From contig NZ_JABTTE010000007.1 of assembly GCF_013303125.1 (NCBI RefSeq), positions 56,828 through 120,827 on the forward strand: a DNA stretch of 64,000 nucleotides, written 5' to 3'. Position 1 is the first letter of the stretch. Each line of letters opens with the position of its first letter. Below, piece by piece: positions 9,444 through 20,589 of the stretch. The position numbers were made by a program, and so were the translations under genes. The stretch comes from Calidifontibacillus erzurumensis (lineage in GTDB: Bacteria; Bacillota; Bacilli; Bacillales; Bacillaceae_J). Below the pieces are notes generated by a model that searched no databases, was not told the DNA's origin, and worked only from the letters and a program-made list of their open reading frames with translations.

Positions 9444-11138
9444 ATGGATTGGACATCAATTGCCTTGTTCGTACAACTTTTTTTCGGAATTGTGATCGGC
9501 TTATATTTTTGGAATTTGCTGCGGAATCAACGAACTCAGAAAATATCAATAGATAGAGAATCGCGAAAAGAAATGGATGAATTACAAAAACTACGTGCGA
9601 TTTCATTAACGGAACCACTCGCAGAAAAGGTACGGCCGACTTCTTTTAATGATGTCATCGGTCAAGAAGATGGAATTAGAGCCTTACGGGCGGCGATTTG
9701 TGGTCCAAATCCACAGCATGTGATCATTTATGGACCGCCAGGCGTTGGAAAAACAGCAGCGGCAAGACTAGTGTTAGAGGAAGCAAAAAAACAGAAACAT
9801 ACACCATTTAGACAAGATGCGGTTTTTATTGAATTGGATGCTACAACAGCTCGTTTTGATGAAAGAGGAATTGCTGATCCACTCATTGGTTCGGTTCATG
9901 ATCCGATCTACCAAGGAGCGGGAGCAATGGGACAGGCTGGAATTCCTCAGCCAAAACAAGGGGCTGTTACAAACGCCCATGGGGGGATATTGTTTATTGA
10001 TGAGATAGGGGAGCTGCATCCAATTCAAATGAACAAGCTGTTAAAGGTGCTTGAAGACCGGAAAGTGTTTTTTGAGAGCGCCTATTATAATTCGGAAAAT
10101 CCGCAAATTCCTGCCCATATTCATGATATTTTTCAAAATGGGCTTCCAGCTGATTTTCGTTTAATTGGTGCAACGACAAGGATGCCGGAAGAAATTCCTC
10201 CAGCCATTCGTTCGCGTTGTTTGGAAGTGTTCTTTCGCGAGTTAGATCCTGAAGAAATTGCGATTGTCGCCCGAAATGCTGCTAAGAAAATTCGTTTAGA
10301 AGTTTCAGAAAGAGCGATCGATATAGTGGCGAAGTATGCAAAAAATGGACGGGAAGCTGTTAATTTAATGCAAATTGCTGCCGGTCTTGCAATTTCGGAA
10401 AATAAAAAAGAAATTACAGAAAGGGAAATTGAATGGGTCATCCATTCAAGTCAGCTATCACCGAGATATGAAAAGAAAATTCATGACGCGCCAAAGGTTG
10501 GTTTAGTAAATGGTCTTGCTGTTTTTGGACCGAATCTAGGTGCTTTGCTTGAAATCGAAGTTTCAGTCATGCCGGCACAAGAAAAGGGTACGATTAATAT
10601 TACCGGCATTGTTGAAGAAGAAAGCATTGGTGGTCAAGGAAAATCAATTAGACGCAAGAGTATGGCGAAAGGTTCAATTGAGAATGTTATAACAATTTTA
10701 CGTTCGATGGGAGTAAAAGCAGCTGATTACGATATTCATGTCAATTTTCCAGGTGGAGCTCCTGTTGATGGCCCTTCGGCAGGTGTAGCAATGGCAACAG
10801 CTATTTTTTCAGCGATTCATAAACTACCGGTTGATAATAAAGTTGCATTTACTGGAGAAATTAGCATTCATGGTAATGTGAAGCCGGTTGGAGGGGTTGT
10901 TGCCAAAGTAAGGGCAGCCAAAAAAGCAGGAGTTGAAAAAGTCTTCATTCCAAAAGAAAATTATCAATCAATTCTTGAAGAAATTGAAGGTATTCAAATT
11001 GTACCTGTTACTCATATCAATGAAGTATTTGCGGAAGTCTTTCCTAATTTATTTAAAAATGAAAATGATGAAAACCGCTTTAATGAAGCGATCCCTGCTT
11101 CAACAAGTGAAATTAGTCCACCTCCATCAATGATTTAA
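9444..11138 (+). CDS. lonB: Lon-like ATP-dependent protease LonB
   Basis: Membrane-anchored Lon paralogue that in B. subtilis is made in the forespore. The 564-aa product has one N-terminal membrane helix (SIALFVQLFFGIVIGLYFW, residues 4-22). An AAA+ domain follows with Walker [11 protein letters not shown] and Walker B ILFIDEIGEL. The serine-lysine protease domain has the catalytic motif DGPSAGVAMA. The start at 9444 follows GCAGGAGG; the longer upstream frame runs back through the clpX terminator and is not credible. Its position between clpX and lonA is conserved in Bacillus. Confidence 0.96.
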   Translation: MDWTSIALFVQLFFGIVIGLYFWNLLRNQRTQKISIDRESRKEMDELQKLRAISLTEPLAEKVRPTSFNDVIGQEDGIRALRAAICGPNPQHVIIYGPPGVGKTAAARLVLEEAKKQKHTPFRQDAVFIELDATTARFDERGIADPLIGSVHDPIYQGAGAMGQAGIPQPKQGAVTNAHGGILFIDEIGELHPIQMNKLLKVLEDRKVFFESAYYNSENPQIPAHIHDIFQNGLPADFRLIGATTRMPEEIPPAIRSRCLEVFFRELDPEEIAIVARNAAKKIRLEVSERAIDIVAKYAKNGREAVNLMQIAAGLAISENKKEITEREIEWVIHSSQLSPRYEKKIHDAPKVGLVNGLAVFGPNLGALLEIEVSVMPAQEKGTINITGIVEEESIGGQGKSIRRKSMAKGSIENVITILRSMGVKAADYDIHVNFPGGAPVDGPSAGVAMATAIFSAIHKLPVDNKVAFTGEISIHGNVKPVGGVVAKVRAAKKAGVEKVFIPKENYQSILEEIEGIQIVPVTHINEVFAEVFPNLFKNENDENRFNEAIPASTSEISPPPSMI

Positions 11139-11210
11139 TTGAATTGTTTTTTAAGGCTAAAGTAATAAAATTTGTTTCCAATACTGACCATCCATAATAA
11201 AATGAAATTG

Positions 11211-11245
11211 AAGGCCGTGACATTTTGTCTACGGCCGTCCATTAT
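11211..11245 (+). terminator. weak terminator candidate after lonB
   Basis: GGCCGT (11213-11218) and ACGGCC (11231-11236) form a short stem with a 12-nt loop, followed by a mixed AT stretch ending in TTTT. The T-run is poor, so this is tentative. Confidence 0.35.
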
Positions 11246-11375
11246 TTTATAATTGATTTACAATGTTCACCTTTTTCTTTATTTCATCATATATCAATAG
11301 ACAATTATGTTTTAAATAAGATAGAATTGTACAAAGACTGTATAGTGCAAGTTTCACATGTTGGAGGTAAAGAAA

Positions 11376-13700
11376 ATGACAAATAATAAAGAAATGACCG
11401 TTCCCCTCCTACCGTTGCGTGGTCTTCTCGTTTATCCAACAATGGTTCTTCATTTAGATGTTGGGCGAGAAAAATCGGTACATGCACTTGAAAAGGCTAT
11501 GGTGGATGATCATTATATATGTCTTGCCACTCAAAAGGAAGTAGGAATTAATGATCCTTCTGAAGAAGATATTTTTGAAGTTGGGACTCTTTCGAAAGTA
11601 AAACAAATGTTAAAGCTTCCGAACGGGACGATCCGTGTACTTGTTGAAGGAATTAGTAGAGCAAAAATCCTTCAATATATGGAAAATGAAGAAACATTTT
11701 TAGTAAGAATTGAAATAAAGGAAGACAAAGAGGAAGCAAATACTGAAGAAAGAGCATTAATGCGGATGTTATTAAACCACTTTGAACAATACATAAAATT
11801 ATCAAAGAAAATTACAGCGGAAACATTTGCATCCGTGACCGATATCGAAAATCCAGGAAGACTAGCTGATATCATTGCTTCACACCTTTCTTTAAAAATA
11901 AAAGAGAAACAAGAAATATTAGAAACGTTCGATGTGAAAGAGCGTCTTGAGAAGATGATCCAGTTTATTAATAATGAAAAAGAAATTTTGAATCTTGAAA
12001 AGAAAATCGGCCAGCGGGTGAAACGCTCCATCGAACGGACGCAAAAAGAATTTTATCTTCGTGAACAAATGAAAGCCATTCAAAAAGAATTAGGCGAAAA
12101 AGAAGGAAAATTCGGGGAAGTCGAAACTTTTAAAGAAAAAATTGAAAAAGCTAACATGCCGGAGCGGGTCAAAGAAACTGCATTAAAAGAAGTGGACCGT
12201 TACGAAAAAGTACCGGCAACATCAGCGGAAAGTTCTGTCATCCGCAATTATATTGATTGGCTCTTATCTTTACCATGGCATGAAGAAACAACAGATAATC
12301 TAGATATTAAAAACGCTCAGAAAGTATTAGATGCTGACCATTACGGTTTGGAAAAAGTGAAAGAGCGTGTGTTGGAATACTTGGCTGTCCAAAAGTTGAC
12401 CAAATCATTGAAAGGTCCAATTCTTTGTTTAGTGGGGCCTCCTGGCGTCGGAAAAACTTCGTTGGCACGCTCAATTTCGAAAGCACTTGGCCGCAATTTT
12501 GTACGCATATCGCTTGGTGGTGTACGGGATGAAGCGGAAATTCGCGGTCATCGCCGTACGTATGTAGGTGCGATGCCAGGGCGTATTATTCAAGGAATGA
12601 AAAAAGCAGGCACAATCAATCCGGTATTTTTGCTTGATGAAATTGATAAAATGTCGAGCGACTTCCGGGGCGATCCTTCAGCAGCGCTGCTTGAAGTACT
12701 TGATCCAGAGCAAAATTCAACATTTAGCGACCATTATATTGAAGAAACTTATGATCTTTCAAAAGTTATGTTTATTGCGACAGCCAACAGTATTGCAACG
12801 ATACCTGGGCCGCTTTTAGACCGGATGGAAGTTATTTCAATTCCAGGTTATACTGAGGTTGAAAAACTTCATATTGCAAAAGATCATTTATTGCCGAAAC
12901 AATTGAAGGCACACGGTTTGGAAAAAGGAAGGCTGCAAATTCGCGATGAAGCATTATTGAAGCTAATTCGTACTTATACTCGTGAAGCTGGCGTCCGCGG
13001 CTTGGAGCGTCAAATTTCCAACCTTTGCAGAAAAGCAGCCAAGTTAATTGTGATGGAGGACCGGAAGAGAATCATTATCACTGAAAAAAGTTTGGAAGAG
13101 TTTCTTGGCAAACCGAAATTCCGTTACGGTCAAGCGGAATTACAAGATCAAATTGGAGCTGCCACAGGCCTTGCTTATACAACAGCAGGTGGCGACACTC
13201 TTTCTATAGAAGTTTCAGTTGTTCCAGGTAAAGGGAAATTAACGCTTACTGGAAAACTTGGAGAAGTTATGAAAGAATCTGCTCAAGCTGCATTTAGCTA
13301 CATCCGTTCAAGAGCAGCTGAATTAAACATCGATTCGGAATTTCATGAGAAAAACGATATTCATATTCATGTTCCAGAAGGAGCGATTCCAAAAGACGGA
13401 CCGTCAGCCGGGATTACAATGGCAACAGCACTTGTTTCAGCATTAACTGGGCGGGCTGTCCGTAAAGAAGTCGGTATGACGGGTGAAATTACTTTGCGCG
13501 GACGGGTGTTGCCGATTGGTGGTTTAAAAGAAAAATCGCTTGCGGCCCATCGTGCTGGTTTAAAAATCGTCATCATACCGAAAGAAAATGAAAAAGACTT
13601 AGAGGATATTCCGGAAAGCGTTAGAAATGATCTTACATTTATACCCGTGGAGCATTTAGACGAAGTGTTAAAACATGCTTTAACAGGAGAGGAAAAATGA
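11376..13700 (+). CDS. lonA: ATP-dependent protease La (LonA)
   Basis: Cytoplasmic Lon protease, 774 aa, the expected length. It has the N-terminal substrate-binding LON domain ([20 protein letters not shown] onward), a coiled-coil middle, AAA+ Walker [12 protein letters not shown] at about residue 355, Walker [12 protein letters not shown] and the protease motif [12 protein letters not shown] with the lysine later in [14 protein letters not shown]. The ATG at 11376 has GGAGG 8-12 bp before it; the earlier in-frame ATG at 11358 lies before that site. The stop overlaps the start of ysxC (ATGA), so the two are translationally coupled. Confidence 0.97.
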   Translation: MTNNKEMTVPLLPLRGLLVYPTMVLHLDVGREKSVHALEKAMVDDHYICLATQKEVGINDPSEEDIFEVGTLSKVKQMLKLPNGTIRVLVEGISRAKILQYMENEETFLVRIEIKEDKEEANTEERALMRMLLNHFEQYIKLSKKITAETFASVTDIENPGRLADIIASHLSLKIKEKQEILETFDVKERLEKMIQFINNEKEILNLEKKIGQRVKRSIERTQKEFYLREQMKAIQKELGEKEGKFGEVETFKEKIEKANMPERVKETALKEVDRYEKVPATSAESSVIRNYIDWLLSLPWHEETTDNLDIKNAQKVLDADHYGLEKVKERVLEYLAVQKLTKSLKGPILCLVGPPGVGKTSLARSISKALGRNFVRISLGGVRDEAEIRGHRRTYVGAMPGRIIQGMKKAGTINPVFLLDEIDKMSSDFRGDPSAALLEVLDPEQNSTFSDHYIEETYDLSKVMFIATANSIATIPGPLLDRMEVISIPGYTEVEKLHIAKDHLLPKQLKAHGLEKGRLQIRDEALLKLIRTYTREAGVRGLERQISNLCRKAAKLIVMEDRKRIIITEKSLEEFLGKPKFRYGQAELQDQIGAATGLAYTTAGGDTLSIEVSVVPGKGKLTLTGKLGEVMKESAQAAFSYIRSRAAELNIDSEFHEKNDIHIHVPEGAIPKDGPSAGITMATALVSALTGRAVRKEVGMTGEITLRGRVLPIGGLKEKSLAAHRAGLKIVIIPKENEKDLEDIPESVRNDLTFIPVEHLDEVLKHALTGEEK

Positions 13701-14305
13701 AAATAACAAAAGCAGAGATTGTTGTCAGTGCTGTCAAGCCTGAACAATATCCGAACGATCAATTGCCGCACTTTGCTTTGGCAGGTCGTTCGAATGTTGG
13801 AAAATCATCTTTTATAAATAAAATGTTAAACCGCAAAAACTTGGCAAGAACATCATCAAAACCGGGAAAAACGCAAACGTTGAATTTTTTTAACATCAAT
13901 GACCAATTTTATTTTGTGGATGTGCCGGGCTATGGATTTGCGAAAGTTTCAAAAAAAGAACGAGAAGCTTGGGGAAAAATGATTGAAACTTATTTAACGA
14001 CAAGTAAAAATCTTCGAGCTGTCATTGAAATCGTTGATATCCGCCATCAGCCAACGGAAGATGATAAATTAATGTACAACTTTTGTAAACACTATGAAAT
14101 CCCGGTCATTATTATCGCAACGAAAGCAGATAAAATCCCTAGAGGGAAATGGGATAAACATGTGAAAATTATAAAAGATTCGTTGCAACTAGACCCAAAC
14201 GACCCACTGATTATCTTTTCTTCCGAGACTGGTAGAGGAAAAGATGATGCATGGGCAGCTATTCAACAGTATATGTATTCTGATGCTACCGATGTTGTCA
14301 AATAA
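13697..14305 (+). CDS. ysxC: ribosome biogenesis GTPase YsxC/EngB
   Basis: Essential GTPase needed to assemble the 50S subunit. The 202-aa product has G1 GRSNVGKSS, the G2/G3 region [12 protein letters not shown] and DVPGYGFA, and G4 ATKADK. The ATG overlaps the lonA stop by four bases, and AGGAGAGG in the end of lonA serves as ribosome binding site. The lonA-ysxC pair is a conserved Bacillus operon. A strong terminator follows. Confidence 0.96.
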   Translation: MKITKAEIVVSAVKPEQYPNDQLPHFALAGRSNVGKSSFINKMLNRKNLARTSSKPGKTQTLNFFNINDQFYFVDVPGYGFAKVSKKEREAWGKMIETYLTTSKNLRAVIEIVDIRHQPTEDDKLMYNFCKHYEIPVIIIATKADKIPRGKWDKHVKIIKDSLQLDPNDPLIIFSSETGRGKDDAWAAIQQYMYSDATDVVK

Positions 14306-14313
14306 GGATTTTT

Positions 14314-14357
14314 AAAAGCAGGTGATGGAAAGTGAAAATTTCCGTCATCTGCTTTTT
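14314..14357 (+). terminator. lonA-ysxC terminator
   Basis: AAAAGCAGGTGATGGAAA pairs with TTTCCGTCATCTGCTTTT and ends in six Ts. The remaining bases to 14647 contain no gene or other signal that I can identify. Confidence 0.9.
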
Positions 14358-14647
14358 TCATGAGATTTAAAGTAATGTCACAACCATTTTGGCGGCTAAA
14401 GTAGGAATGAGAAGGAACTATTTGTTTAAAGACAAATTAGAATTCGCAAAATCATACACGGGGCAGTTGAGTGAATCGACTTTGATCCGTTGGAAATTTC
14501 GGTTCGAATAAATGGGAGATTTAATCGTTGAATTGGAAGGTTGAAAAGTTAAGTTTTGGGATTTGGTGGGTTGGGGGAGGCAAATCGTAGTGGAGGAAGA
14601 TGGAATTAGAAAAACTTTTCAGTCCTAAAGATTCGCCAAATCAAGAC

Positions 14648-15127
14648 TTATTTTTTAAACAAAATATAAACCCCAACAACTATTAATAAAATTGGCCAAA
14701 AGTTTCCGATGAAACCAATTGCCTCACGGAAATAACTGATCCATCCGAACATACTGTCATAAAATAATCCAATAATTGAAATAAGGAGTAATAAGATGCC
14801 GGAACCAAATCCCTTTTTCATTTTGTAATGATGTACAAAATAAGCTATGCTAATAATAAGAGTATAAATTGCCCAATGGTCTGGCCAAAATTGAAAGAGT
14901 GCTTGTCCGTGAAAATGGATTCCTAGCCCTGTCAAAATAACCCCTGGAAAAATGCTTTGTTTATCTGGTGAGAAAATAGATTGAAAGATAAAAGCAATGC
15001 CAAGAAGTATTAAAAATGTTGGCCATGTTAAAACCGTATCCAAAAATGGGAAGTTTAATTTTTTTAATAAAAAATAGCCCCCTAAACCAATGAGGAAAAT
15101 ACCTAGAAAAAAACTTTGCTTCTTCAT
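14648..15127 (-). CDS. polytopic membrane protein, LiaF-transmembrane/DUF5668-like
   Basis: A 159-aa protein with four or five hydrophobic segments and very short loops. The first segments (FLGIFLIGLGGYFLL, TFLILLGIAFIFQSI) repeat a GIxLIxLG pattern. The C-terminal segment (FWPILLIVVGVYILF) matches the FWPxLLIxxGxxxL motif of the LiaF N-terminal membrane domain (DUF5668). That family is linked to cell-envelope stress sensing; here no regulatory domain is attached, so function is unknown. I prefer the ATG at 15127 because GGGGAGAGG lies eight bases upstream; a GTG at 15133 is too close. It is transcribed alone, converging on ysxC. Confidence 0.8.
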   Translation of the reverse strand: MKKQSFFLGIFLIGLGGYFLLKKLNFPFLDTVLTWPTFLILLGIAFIFQSIFSPDKQSIFPGVILTGLGIHFHGQALFQFWPDHWAIYTLIISIAYFVHHYKMKKGFGSGILLLLISIIGLFYDSMFGWISYFREAIGFIGNFWPILLIVVGVYILFKK

Positions 15128-15370
15128 GTACACAGCCTCTCCCCTTGATTATCCACATTTATATTTGTTAAGATGTTTTTTAGATAGACAATCTTAGTTG
15201 GCAGTAATTTTATACGGCCAACAGGTTCATCATACCATACGTTTTTCAAATACTGTTCAAATTTTTATCGAAAAAAAAGAAATATTTATGTTATCATAAA
15301 GGTATTGAAATTTTTTCGACATGAAATAACAGTGGTGTCGATTGATTAATTTTGACGGGGTGGAAATGTA

Positions 15371-16732
15371 ATGCACGTTCTTAAAGTAGGCTTAAATTAT
15401 AAAACGGCCCCAGTGGAAGTCAGAGAAAAATTAACATTTGATGCAGGGATGCTAGAAGAAGCGCACAAACAGCTTCGCCAGCAAAAAAGCGTCCTTGAAA
15501 ATGTTATTATCTCAACGTGCAATCGTACGGAAATATATGCGGTCGTTGAGCAAATTCATACCGGCCGTTATTATATTATGGCATTTTTAGCAAAATGGTT
15601 TAATTGCGAGATAGAGGAATTTGCTCCATATGTCACGATTGTTGAAGATGAAGAAGCAATCGAACATTTGTTTCGCGTGACCTGTGGATTAGATTCAATG
15701 GTATTAGGAGAAACGCAAATACTTGGACAAGTACGGGATAGCTTCCTTCTTGCCCAATCAGCGAAAACAACAGGCACCATTTTCAACGAATTGTTCAAAC
15801 AAGCAATTACATTAGCTAAAAAAGCGCATCATGAAACAGAAATCGGAGAAAACGCCGTTTCTGTCAGCTATGCTGCTGTAGAGCTGGCGAAAAAGATTTT
15901 CGGGACGCTCGAAAACAAGCGTGTTGTAATTGTTGGAGCCGGTAAAATGGGCGAATTAGCTGCCAAAAACTTGCACGGTTCTGGAGCTGTTCATATTACC
16001 GTTATTAATCGAACATATGAAAAAGCGGTTGAATTAGCGAACCGTTTTAAAGGTCAAGCATTCTCCATGGATCAGTTAAGCCAAGCATTAATAGATGCTG
16101 ATATATTAATAAGCTCTACTGGTTCAAAAGGCTATGTCATCACAAAACAAATGATGGCTAGTGTCGAAAAACAGCGCAAAGGCCGCCCATTGTTTATGGT
16201 CGATATAGCAGTCCCTAGAGATTTAGATCCAAAGCTTGATGAGCTTGATAGCGTATTTTTATATGATATAGATGATTTGCAAGGTGTTGTTGATGCGAAC
16301 CTTGCGGAACGTAAAAAAGCAGCGCTCAAAATTGAGCAAATGATTGAAGTGCAAATGGCTGAATTTCAGGTCTGGCTTGCGACATTAGGTGTTGTGCCGA
16401 TTATTTCAGCGCTTCGCAAACGTGCCCTTGCCATTCAAGCCGAGACAATGAATAGCATCGAAAGAAAAATGCCGAATTTAACAGATCGGGAAAAAAGATT
16501 ACTAAATAAACATACAAAGAGTATTATTAATCAGCTATTGCGTGAACCAATTAATATTGCTAAGGAAATAGCAGTAGAACCAAATGCAGAAGAGTCATTG
16601 AAGCTGTTTATGAGAATCTTTGGTATTGAGGAAGACGTTGAAGCAGAACGAAAAGCGGAACGGGAGCTTGAAAAAGCAACCGTGCCCATCGAACAAGAAA
16701 AACAATGGGCTTACTCCATAAAAAATGTCTAA
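15371..16732 (+). CDS. hemA: glutamyl-tRNA reductase
   Basis: First committed enzyme of heme synthesis by the C5 route: reduces glutamyl-tRNA to glutamate-1-semialdehyde with NADPH. The 453-aa product has the catalytic cysteine in [11 protein letters not shown] (about residue 50), [15 protein letters not shown], the Rossmann motif [14 protein letters not shown] and the C-terminal dimerisation helices. GGGGTGGA precedes the ATG. It heads a run of six hem genes transcribed together. Confidence 0.97.
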   Translation: MHVLKVGLNYKTAPVEVREKLTFDAGMLEEAHKQLRQQKSVLENVIISTCNRTEIYAVVEQIHTGRYYIMAFLAKWFNCEIEEFAPYVTIVEDEEAIEHLFRVTCGLDSMVLGETQILGQVRDSFLLAQSAKTTGTIFNELFKQAITLAKKAHHETEIGENAVSVSYAAVELAKKIFGTLENKRVVIVGAGKMGELAAKNLHGSGAVHITVINRTYEKAVELANRFKGQAFSMDQLSQALIDADILISSTGSKGYVITKQMMASVEKQRKGRPLFMVDIAVPRDLDPKLDELDSVFLYDIDDLQGVVDANLAERKKAALKIEQMIEVQMAEFQVWLATLGVVPIISALRKRALAIQAETMNSIERKMPNLTDREKRLLNKHTKSIINQLLREPINIAKEIAVEPNAEESLKLFMRIFGIEEDVEAERKAERELEKATVPIEQEKQWAYSIKNV

Positions 16733-16770
16733 GAAATTGAAAAGAGTAATCCTAGAGAGGATTTAAAGGT

Positions 16771-17604
16771 ATGCAAACCTTTATTTACGGATGGATTTAT
16801 GATATAACGATTATCCTATATGCTTGCAGCGTCTTAGGCTATTTTATAGATTTTTTACAAAACAACCGGAAGGCAAACAAAATCGCCTTCTGGTTGCTTG
16901 CTATTGTATGGATTTTGCAATCTATTTTTTTAGTTTCACGCATGTTTGAAATGGGCCGCTTCCCGATATTAACGATGGCTGAGGGCCTTTATTTTTATAC
17001 TTGGGTGCTAGTTTCTTTTTCACTCATCATTAATAAAGTTTTCCGTATTGATTTAATTGTCTTTTTTACAAATGTGTTAGGGTTTATAATCATGGCACTT
17101 CATTTATTTGCCTCGGTTGAATATAAATCTGACGTATTGGCAGAAAAATTAATATCTGAGCTATTAATCATACACATTACAATAGCCATTATTTCTTATG
17201 GAGCTTTTACGTTATCTGCCATTTTTTCCATGATGTATATGCTCCAGTATCATATGATCAAAAGAAAAAAGTGGAATAAGCAGTTATGGCGCTTAGAAGA
17301 TTTGTCAAAACTTGACCGCCTTTCCTATACATTTAATATGAGTGGTGTGCCAATGCTGTTAATTTCCCTAATTTTAGGTGTCAATTGGGCTTACATTTCA
17401 CTCGAAGATTTTAAATGGTATGATGTGAAAATAATAGGATCATTTATTGTCCTAATTACATATAGTATTTATTTGTATTTGCGGGTTGCAAAAGGAATTC
17501 AAGGAAAAGCAATCGTGCTATGGAATCTCGCTGCTTTTTTAATTTTACTAATTAACTTTTTCCTATTAGGAAGTTTATCTGGTTTTCACTTTTGGTATGG
17601 TTAA
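16771..17604 (+). CDS. hemX: HemX, CcsA-like membrane protein
   Basis: An integral membrane protein of 277 aa with about eight helices, of the cytochrome c assembly (CcsA/ResC-like) fold. In B. subtilis HemX lowers the amount of HemA. Here it sits directly between hemA and hemC, 38 bp after hemA, as in that species. GAGAGGA precedes the ATG. Assignment rests on topology, context and length. Confidence 0.92.
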   Translation: MQTFIYGWIYDITIILYACSVLGYFIDFLQNNRKANKIAFWLLAIVWILQSIFLVSRMFEMGRFPILTMAEGLYFYTWVLVSFSLIINKVFRIDLIVFFTNVLGFIIMALHLFASVEYKSDVLAEKLISELLIIHITIAIISYGAFTLSAIFSMMYMLQYHMIKRKKWNKQLWRLEDLSKLDRLSYTFNMSGVPMLLISLILGVNWAYISLEDFKWYDVKIIGSFIVLITYSIYLYLRVAKGIQGKAIVLWNLAAFLILLINFFLLGSLSGFHFWYG

Positions 17605-17676
17605 TATATGTATCACAATTATTGATGCAAAAATATTCGAAATATGAAGACACTTGAGATGGAGGTTTCGTACATC

Positions 17677-18615
17677 ATGCGAAAAATTATCGTTGGTTCG
17701 AGGCAAAGTAAATTGGCCTTAACACAGACGAATTGGTTTATTGACCAAATGAAAAGTCTAGGGTTGCCCTATGAATTTGAAGTAAAAAAGATCGTAACAA
17801 AAGGTGACAAAATTCTTGATGTAACCCTTTCAAAGGTCGGCGGGAAAGGGCTTTTCGTCAAAGAAATTGAACAAGCGATGCTCAATAAAGAAATTGATAT
17901 GGCCGTACATAGCATGAAAGATATGCCTGCTATTTTACCTGAAGGATTAACCATTGGCTGTGTTCCTGTTCGAAAAGACCATCGCGATGTTTTAATTTCA
18001 AAAGGTCATGTGAAATTAAAAGATTTGCCTCCTGGCGCTGTCGTTGGGACAAGCAGTTTAAGAAGGAGTGCACAACTTTTAGCCTATCGTCCTGACTTAG
18101 AAATTAAGTGGATCCGCGGGAATATTGATACACGGCTTTCTAAGCTTCAAGATCCAAATGAAGGTTATGATGCAATTATTTTAGCAGCAGCAGGTCTAAT
18201 GCGCATGGGATGGACTGAAGAGACAGTGACAGAATATTTGGATGTTGATATTAGCGTCCCAGCCGTTGGCCAAGGTGCGTTGGCAATCGAATGCCGCGAA
18301 GATGATGGAGAGTTACTTTCCCTATTGAAAAAATTAGAGGATGAGAATACTTCAAAAGCAGTCGAAGCAGAACGAACTTTCCTTCATAAAATGGAAGGCG
18401 GCTGTCAAATTCCAATTGCTGGCTTTGCTGAAGTAACGCCGGATGGACAAATTAAGCTTGTTGCTTTAGTTGCTTCTCCTGACGGTAAAAAAATATTGAA
18501 AGAAATTGTAACAGGAACCGATGCAATAGCTGTAGGTGAAGAAGCGGCAAGACGCATGATAGAAAATGGTGCTAAAGATATTATTAAAGAAGTTAAAGAG
18601 GAGAATGATTTATAA
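17677..18615 (+). CDS. hemC: porphobilinogen deaminase (hydroxymethylbilane synthase)
   Basis: Joins four porphobilinogens into hydroxymethylbilane. The 312-aa product has [17 protein letters not shown] at its start, [19 protein letters not shown] and the dipyrromethane cofactor cysteine in [10 protein letters not shown]. The ATG at 17677 follows ATGGAGG by ten bases; an earlier ATG at 17644 would place the ribosome binding site inside the gene. The last base of the stop codon is shared with the hemD start. Confidence 0.97.
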   Translation: MRKIIVGSRQSKLALTQTNWFIDQMKSLGLPYEFEVKKIVTKGDKILDVTLSKVGGKGLFVKEIEQAMLNKEIDMAVHSMKDMPAILPEGLTIGCVPVRKDHRDVLISKGHVKLKDLPPGAVVGTSSLRRSAQLLAYRPDLEIKWIRGNIDTRLSKLQDPNEGYDAIILAAAGLMRMGWTEETVTEYLDVDISVPAVGQGALAIECREDDGELLSLLKKLEDENTSKAVEAERTFLHKMEGGCQIPIAGFAEVTPDGQIKLVALVASPDGKKILKEIVTGTDAIAVGEEAARRMIENGAKDIIKEVKEENDL

Positions 18616-19436
18616 TGCTTGCTTCTGAAAGGCTCTTAAAAGGGAAGCGAATTTTAGTTACCCGTGCGAAAGAGCAAGCTTCATCGTTTTCTAAAAAAAT
18701 TCAATCCTTAGGCGGTGTCCCTATTGAAATACCGTTAATAAAAATCGAAGCTCCGTCCAATACCGATCAAATAGAAAAAACGTTAATAAATTTGCATACA
18801 TATGATTGGCTCGTTTTTACAAGCGTCAATGGTGTTCATTATTTCTTTCAGTTTCTTGAGCAGTTTGACATTCCTATAAAAAATACACAAGAAAAACCAA
18901 AGATTGCTGTTGTCGGCAAAAAAACGCTTGAGGCTTTGGAAAAAAAAGGAGTCAAAGTAGATCTCATACCCGATGAATTTGTGGCTGAAGATTTATTGAA
19001 GAAAATGCTTTTGCAAGTAAAAAAAGGAGATAATGTTTTATTGGCAAGGGGAAATCTTGCAAGGTCTTTATTGCCGGAAAAACTAAAAGAAGCTGGTGCT
19101 CGGGTCAATGATCTCGTAGTTTATGAAACGGTTGTGAATATGGAAGCAAGGGCGGAACTGTTAGAAATATTAAAGCTGCGTTCTTGTGATTTGATTGCGT
19201 TTACAAGTTCAAGTACAGTCACAAATTTTTGTTCACTTTTAAAAGGTGCTGATATAGAAGCTTTGCTAAAAAATATTAAAATCGCTTGTATCGGTCCGAT
19301 TACAGAACAAACTGCCCTTGAATCAGGCTTAAAAGTTGATATTGTTGCGAAAGAATATACGATTGATGGTCTTTTAGAGGCGATTGTTCGTTCATTCGAT
19401 GATGGAGATGAAAACGGGAGGAATATTGATGAATGA
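18615..19436 (+). CDS. hemD: uroporphyrinogen-III synthase
   Basis: Cyclises hydroxymethylbilane with inversion of ring D. The 273-aa product is as diverse as the family usually is, but shows [15 protein letters not shown] at the start, [14 protein letters not shown] and the C-terminal [12 protein letters not shown] and [12 protein letters not shown] motifs. It overlaps hemC by one base and hemB by eight, so the three are translationally coupled. Confidence 0.94.
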   Translation: MLASERLLKGKRILVTRAKEQASSFSKKIQSLGGVPIEIPLIKIEAPSNTDQIEKTLINLHTYDWLVFTSVNGVHYFFQFLEQFDIPIKNTQEKPKIAVVGKKTLEALEKKGVKVDLIPDEFVAEDLLKKMLLQVKKGDNVLLARGNLARSLLPEKLKEAGARVNDLVVYETVVNMEARAELLEILKLRSCDLIAFTSSSTVTNFCSLLKGADIEALLKNIKIACIGPITEQTALESGLKVDIVAKEYTIDGLLEAIVRSFDDGDENGRNIDE

Positions 19437-20412
19437 TTTACAGTTTAAGCGCCACCGCCGCTTACGTGCAAATGAACGCATTCGGTCTATGGTAAGAGAG
19501 ACTTTCGTTCGAAAAGAAGATCTTATTTATCCAATTTTTGTTATTGAAGGTAGTAAAATTAAAAATGAAGTCCCATCAATGCCTGGTGTTTATCAACTTT
19601 CCCTTGACCTTCTTGATGAAGAAGTGCAATCAGTTGTTGATTTAGGAATTCCGTCAATTATTTTATTCGGCGTTCCGGCAGAAAAAGATGATGTAGGTTC
19701 TGGAGCTTATCATGATCATGGAATTGTCCAAAAAGCAATTCGACAAGTAAAAAAAAAATTTCCTGATCTTATTGTGATTGCTGATACATGTTTATGTGAG
19801 TTCACTGAACACGGACATTGCGGGGTTGTTGAAAATGGTCAAATTTTAAACGACCCATCCTTGAAATTATTGGTGGAAACCGCACTTAGCCAAGCGAAAG
19901 CAGGAGCAGATATTATTGCCCCATCTAATATGATGGATGGTTTCGTAGCCGCGATTCGAAAAGGTTTGGATGAGGCAGGTTTTGAACATATTCCGATCAT
20001 GTCTTATTCTGTAAAATATGCTTCTGCTTTTTATGGCCCGTTCCGAGATGCTGCTGGAAGTGCGCCGCAATTTGGCGACCGGAAAACATATCAAATGGAT
20101 CCAGCCAACCGTTTGGAAGCATTTCGTGAAGCTCAGTCTGATTTAGAAGAAGGCGCGGATTTTCTAATGGTAAAACCAGCCCTTGCTTATTTAGATATTA
20201 TTCGGGAGTTGAAAGAGCGATATACTTTGCCTTTGGTCGCTTATAATGTAAGCGGAGAATATTCGATGGTAAAAGCCGCTGCCCAAAATGGCTGGATTGA
20301 TGAAAAGAAAATTGTACTCGAATTATTAACAGGCATGAAGCGAGCAGGCGCGGATCTAATCATTACATATTTTGCGAAAGATGTAGCTAAATGGTTGGAT
20401 GAAGAAAAATAG
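19429..20412 (+). CDS. hemB: delta-aminolevulinic acid dehydratase (porphobilinogen synthase)
   Basis: Condenses two aminolevulinates to porphobilinogen. The 327-aa product has the zinc-site cysteines in [15 protein letters not shown], and Schiff-base lysines in [15 protein letters not shown] and [12 protein letters not shown]. The ATG at 19429 is chosen for the preceding GGGAGG and overlap with the hemD stop; the longer frame from 19384 would overlap hemD by over 50 bases. Confidence 0.97.
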   Translation: MNDLQFKRHRRLRANERIRSMVRETFVRKEDLIYPIFVIEGSKIKNEVPSMPGVYQLSLDLLDEEVQSVVDLGIPSIILFGVPAEKDDVGSGAYHDHGIVQKAIRQVKKKFPDLIVIADTCLCEFTEHGHCGVVENGQILNDPSLKLLVETALSQAKAGADIIAPSNMMDGFVAAIRKGLDEAGFEHIPIMSYSVKYASAFYGPFRDAAGSAPQFGDRKTYQMDPANRLEAFREAQSDLEEGADFLMVKPALAYLDIIRELKERYTLPLVAYNVSGEYSMVKAAAQNGWIDEKKIVLELLTGMKRAGADLIITYFAKDVAKWLDEEK

Positions 20413-20589
20413 ACTAGAAAGAAAAGAATCATTAACTGTATGAGGTTAATATTTTGAAATTATTGGTTGTGCATAGAGACCATTGAAAATGTATTTATTT
20501 TATCCAAAAATGCGGCATCAGTTATTCGGTATAGGTTTTATATTTTCATTTGTTTCAGCTGTTTAACCTGATAAAAGGAGTGATGGAGT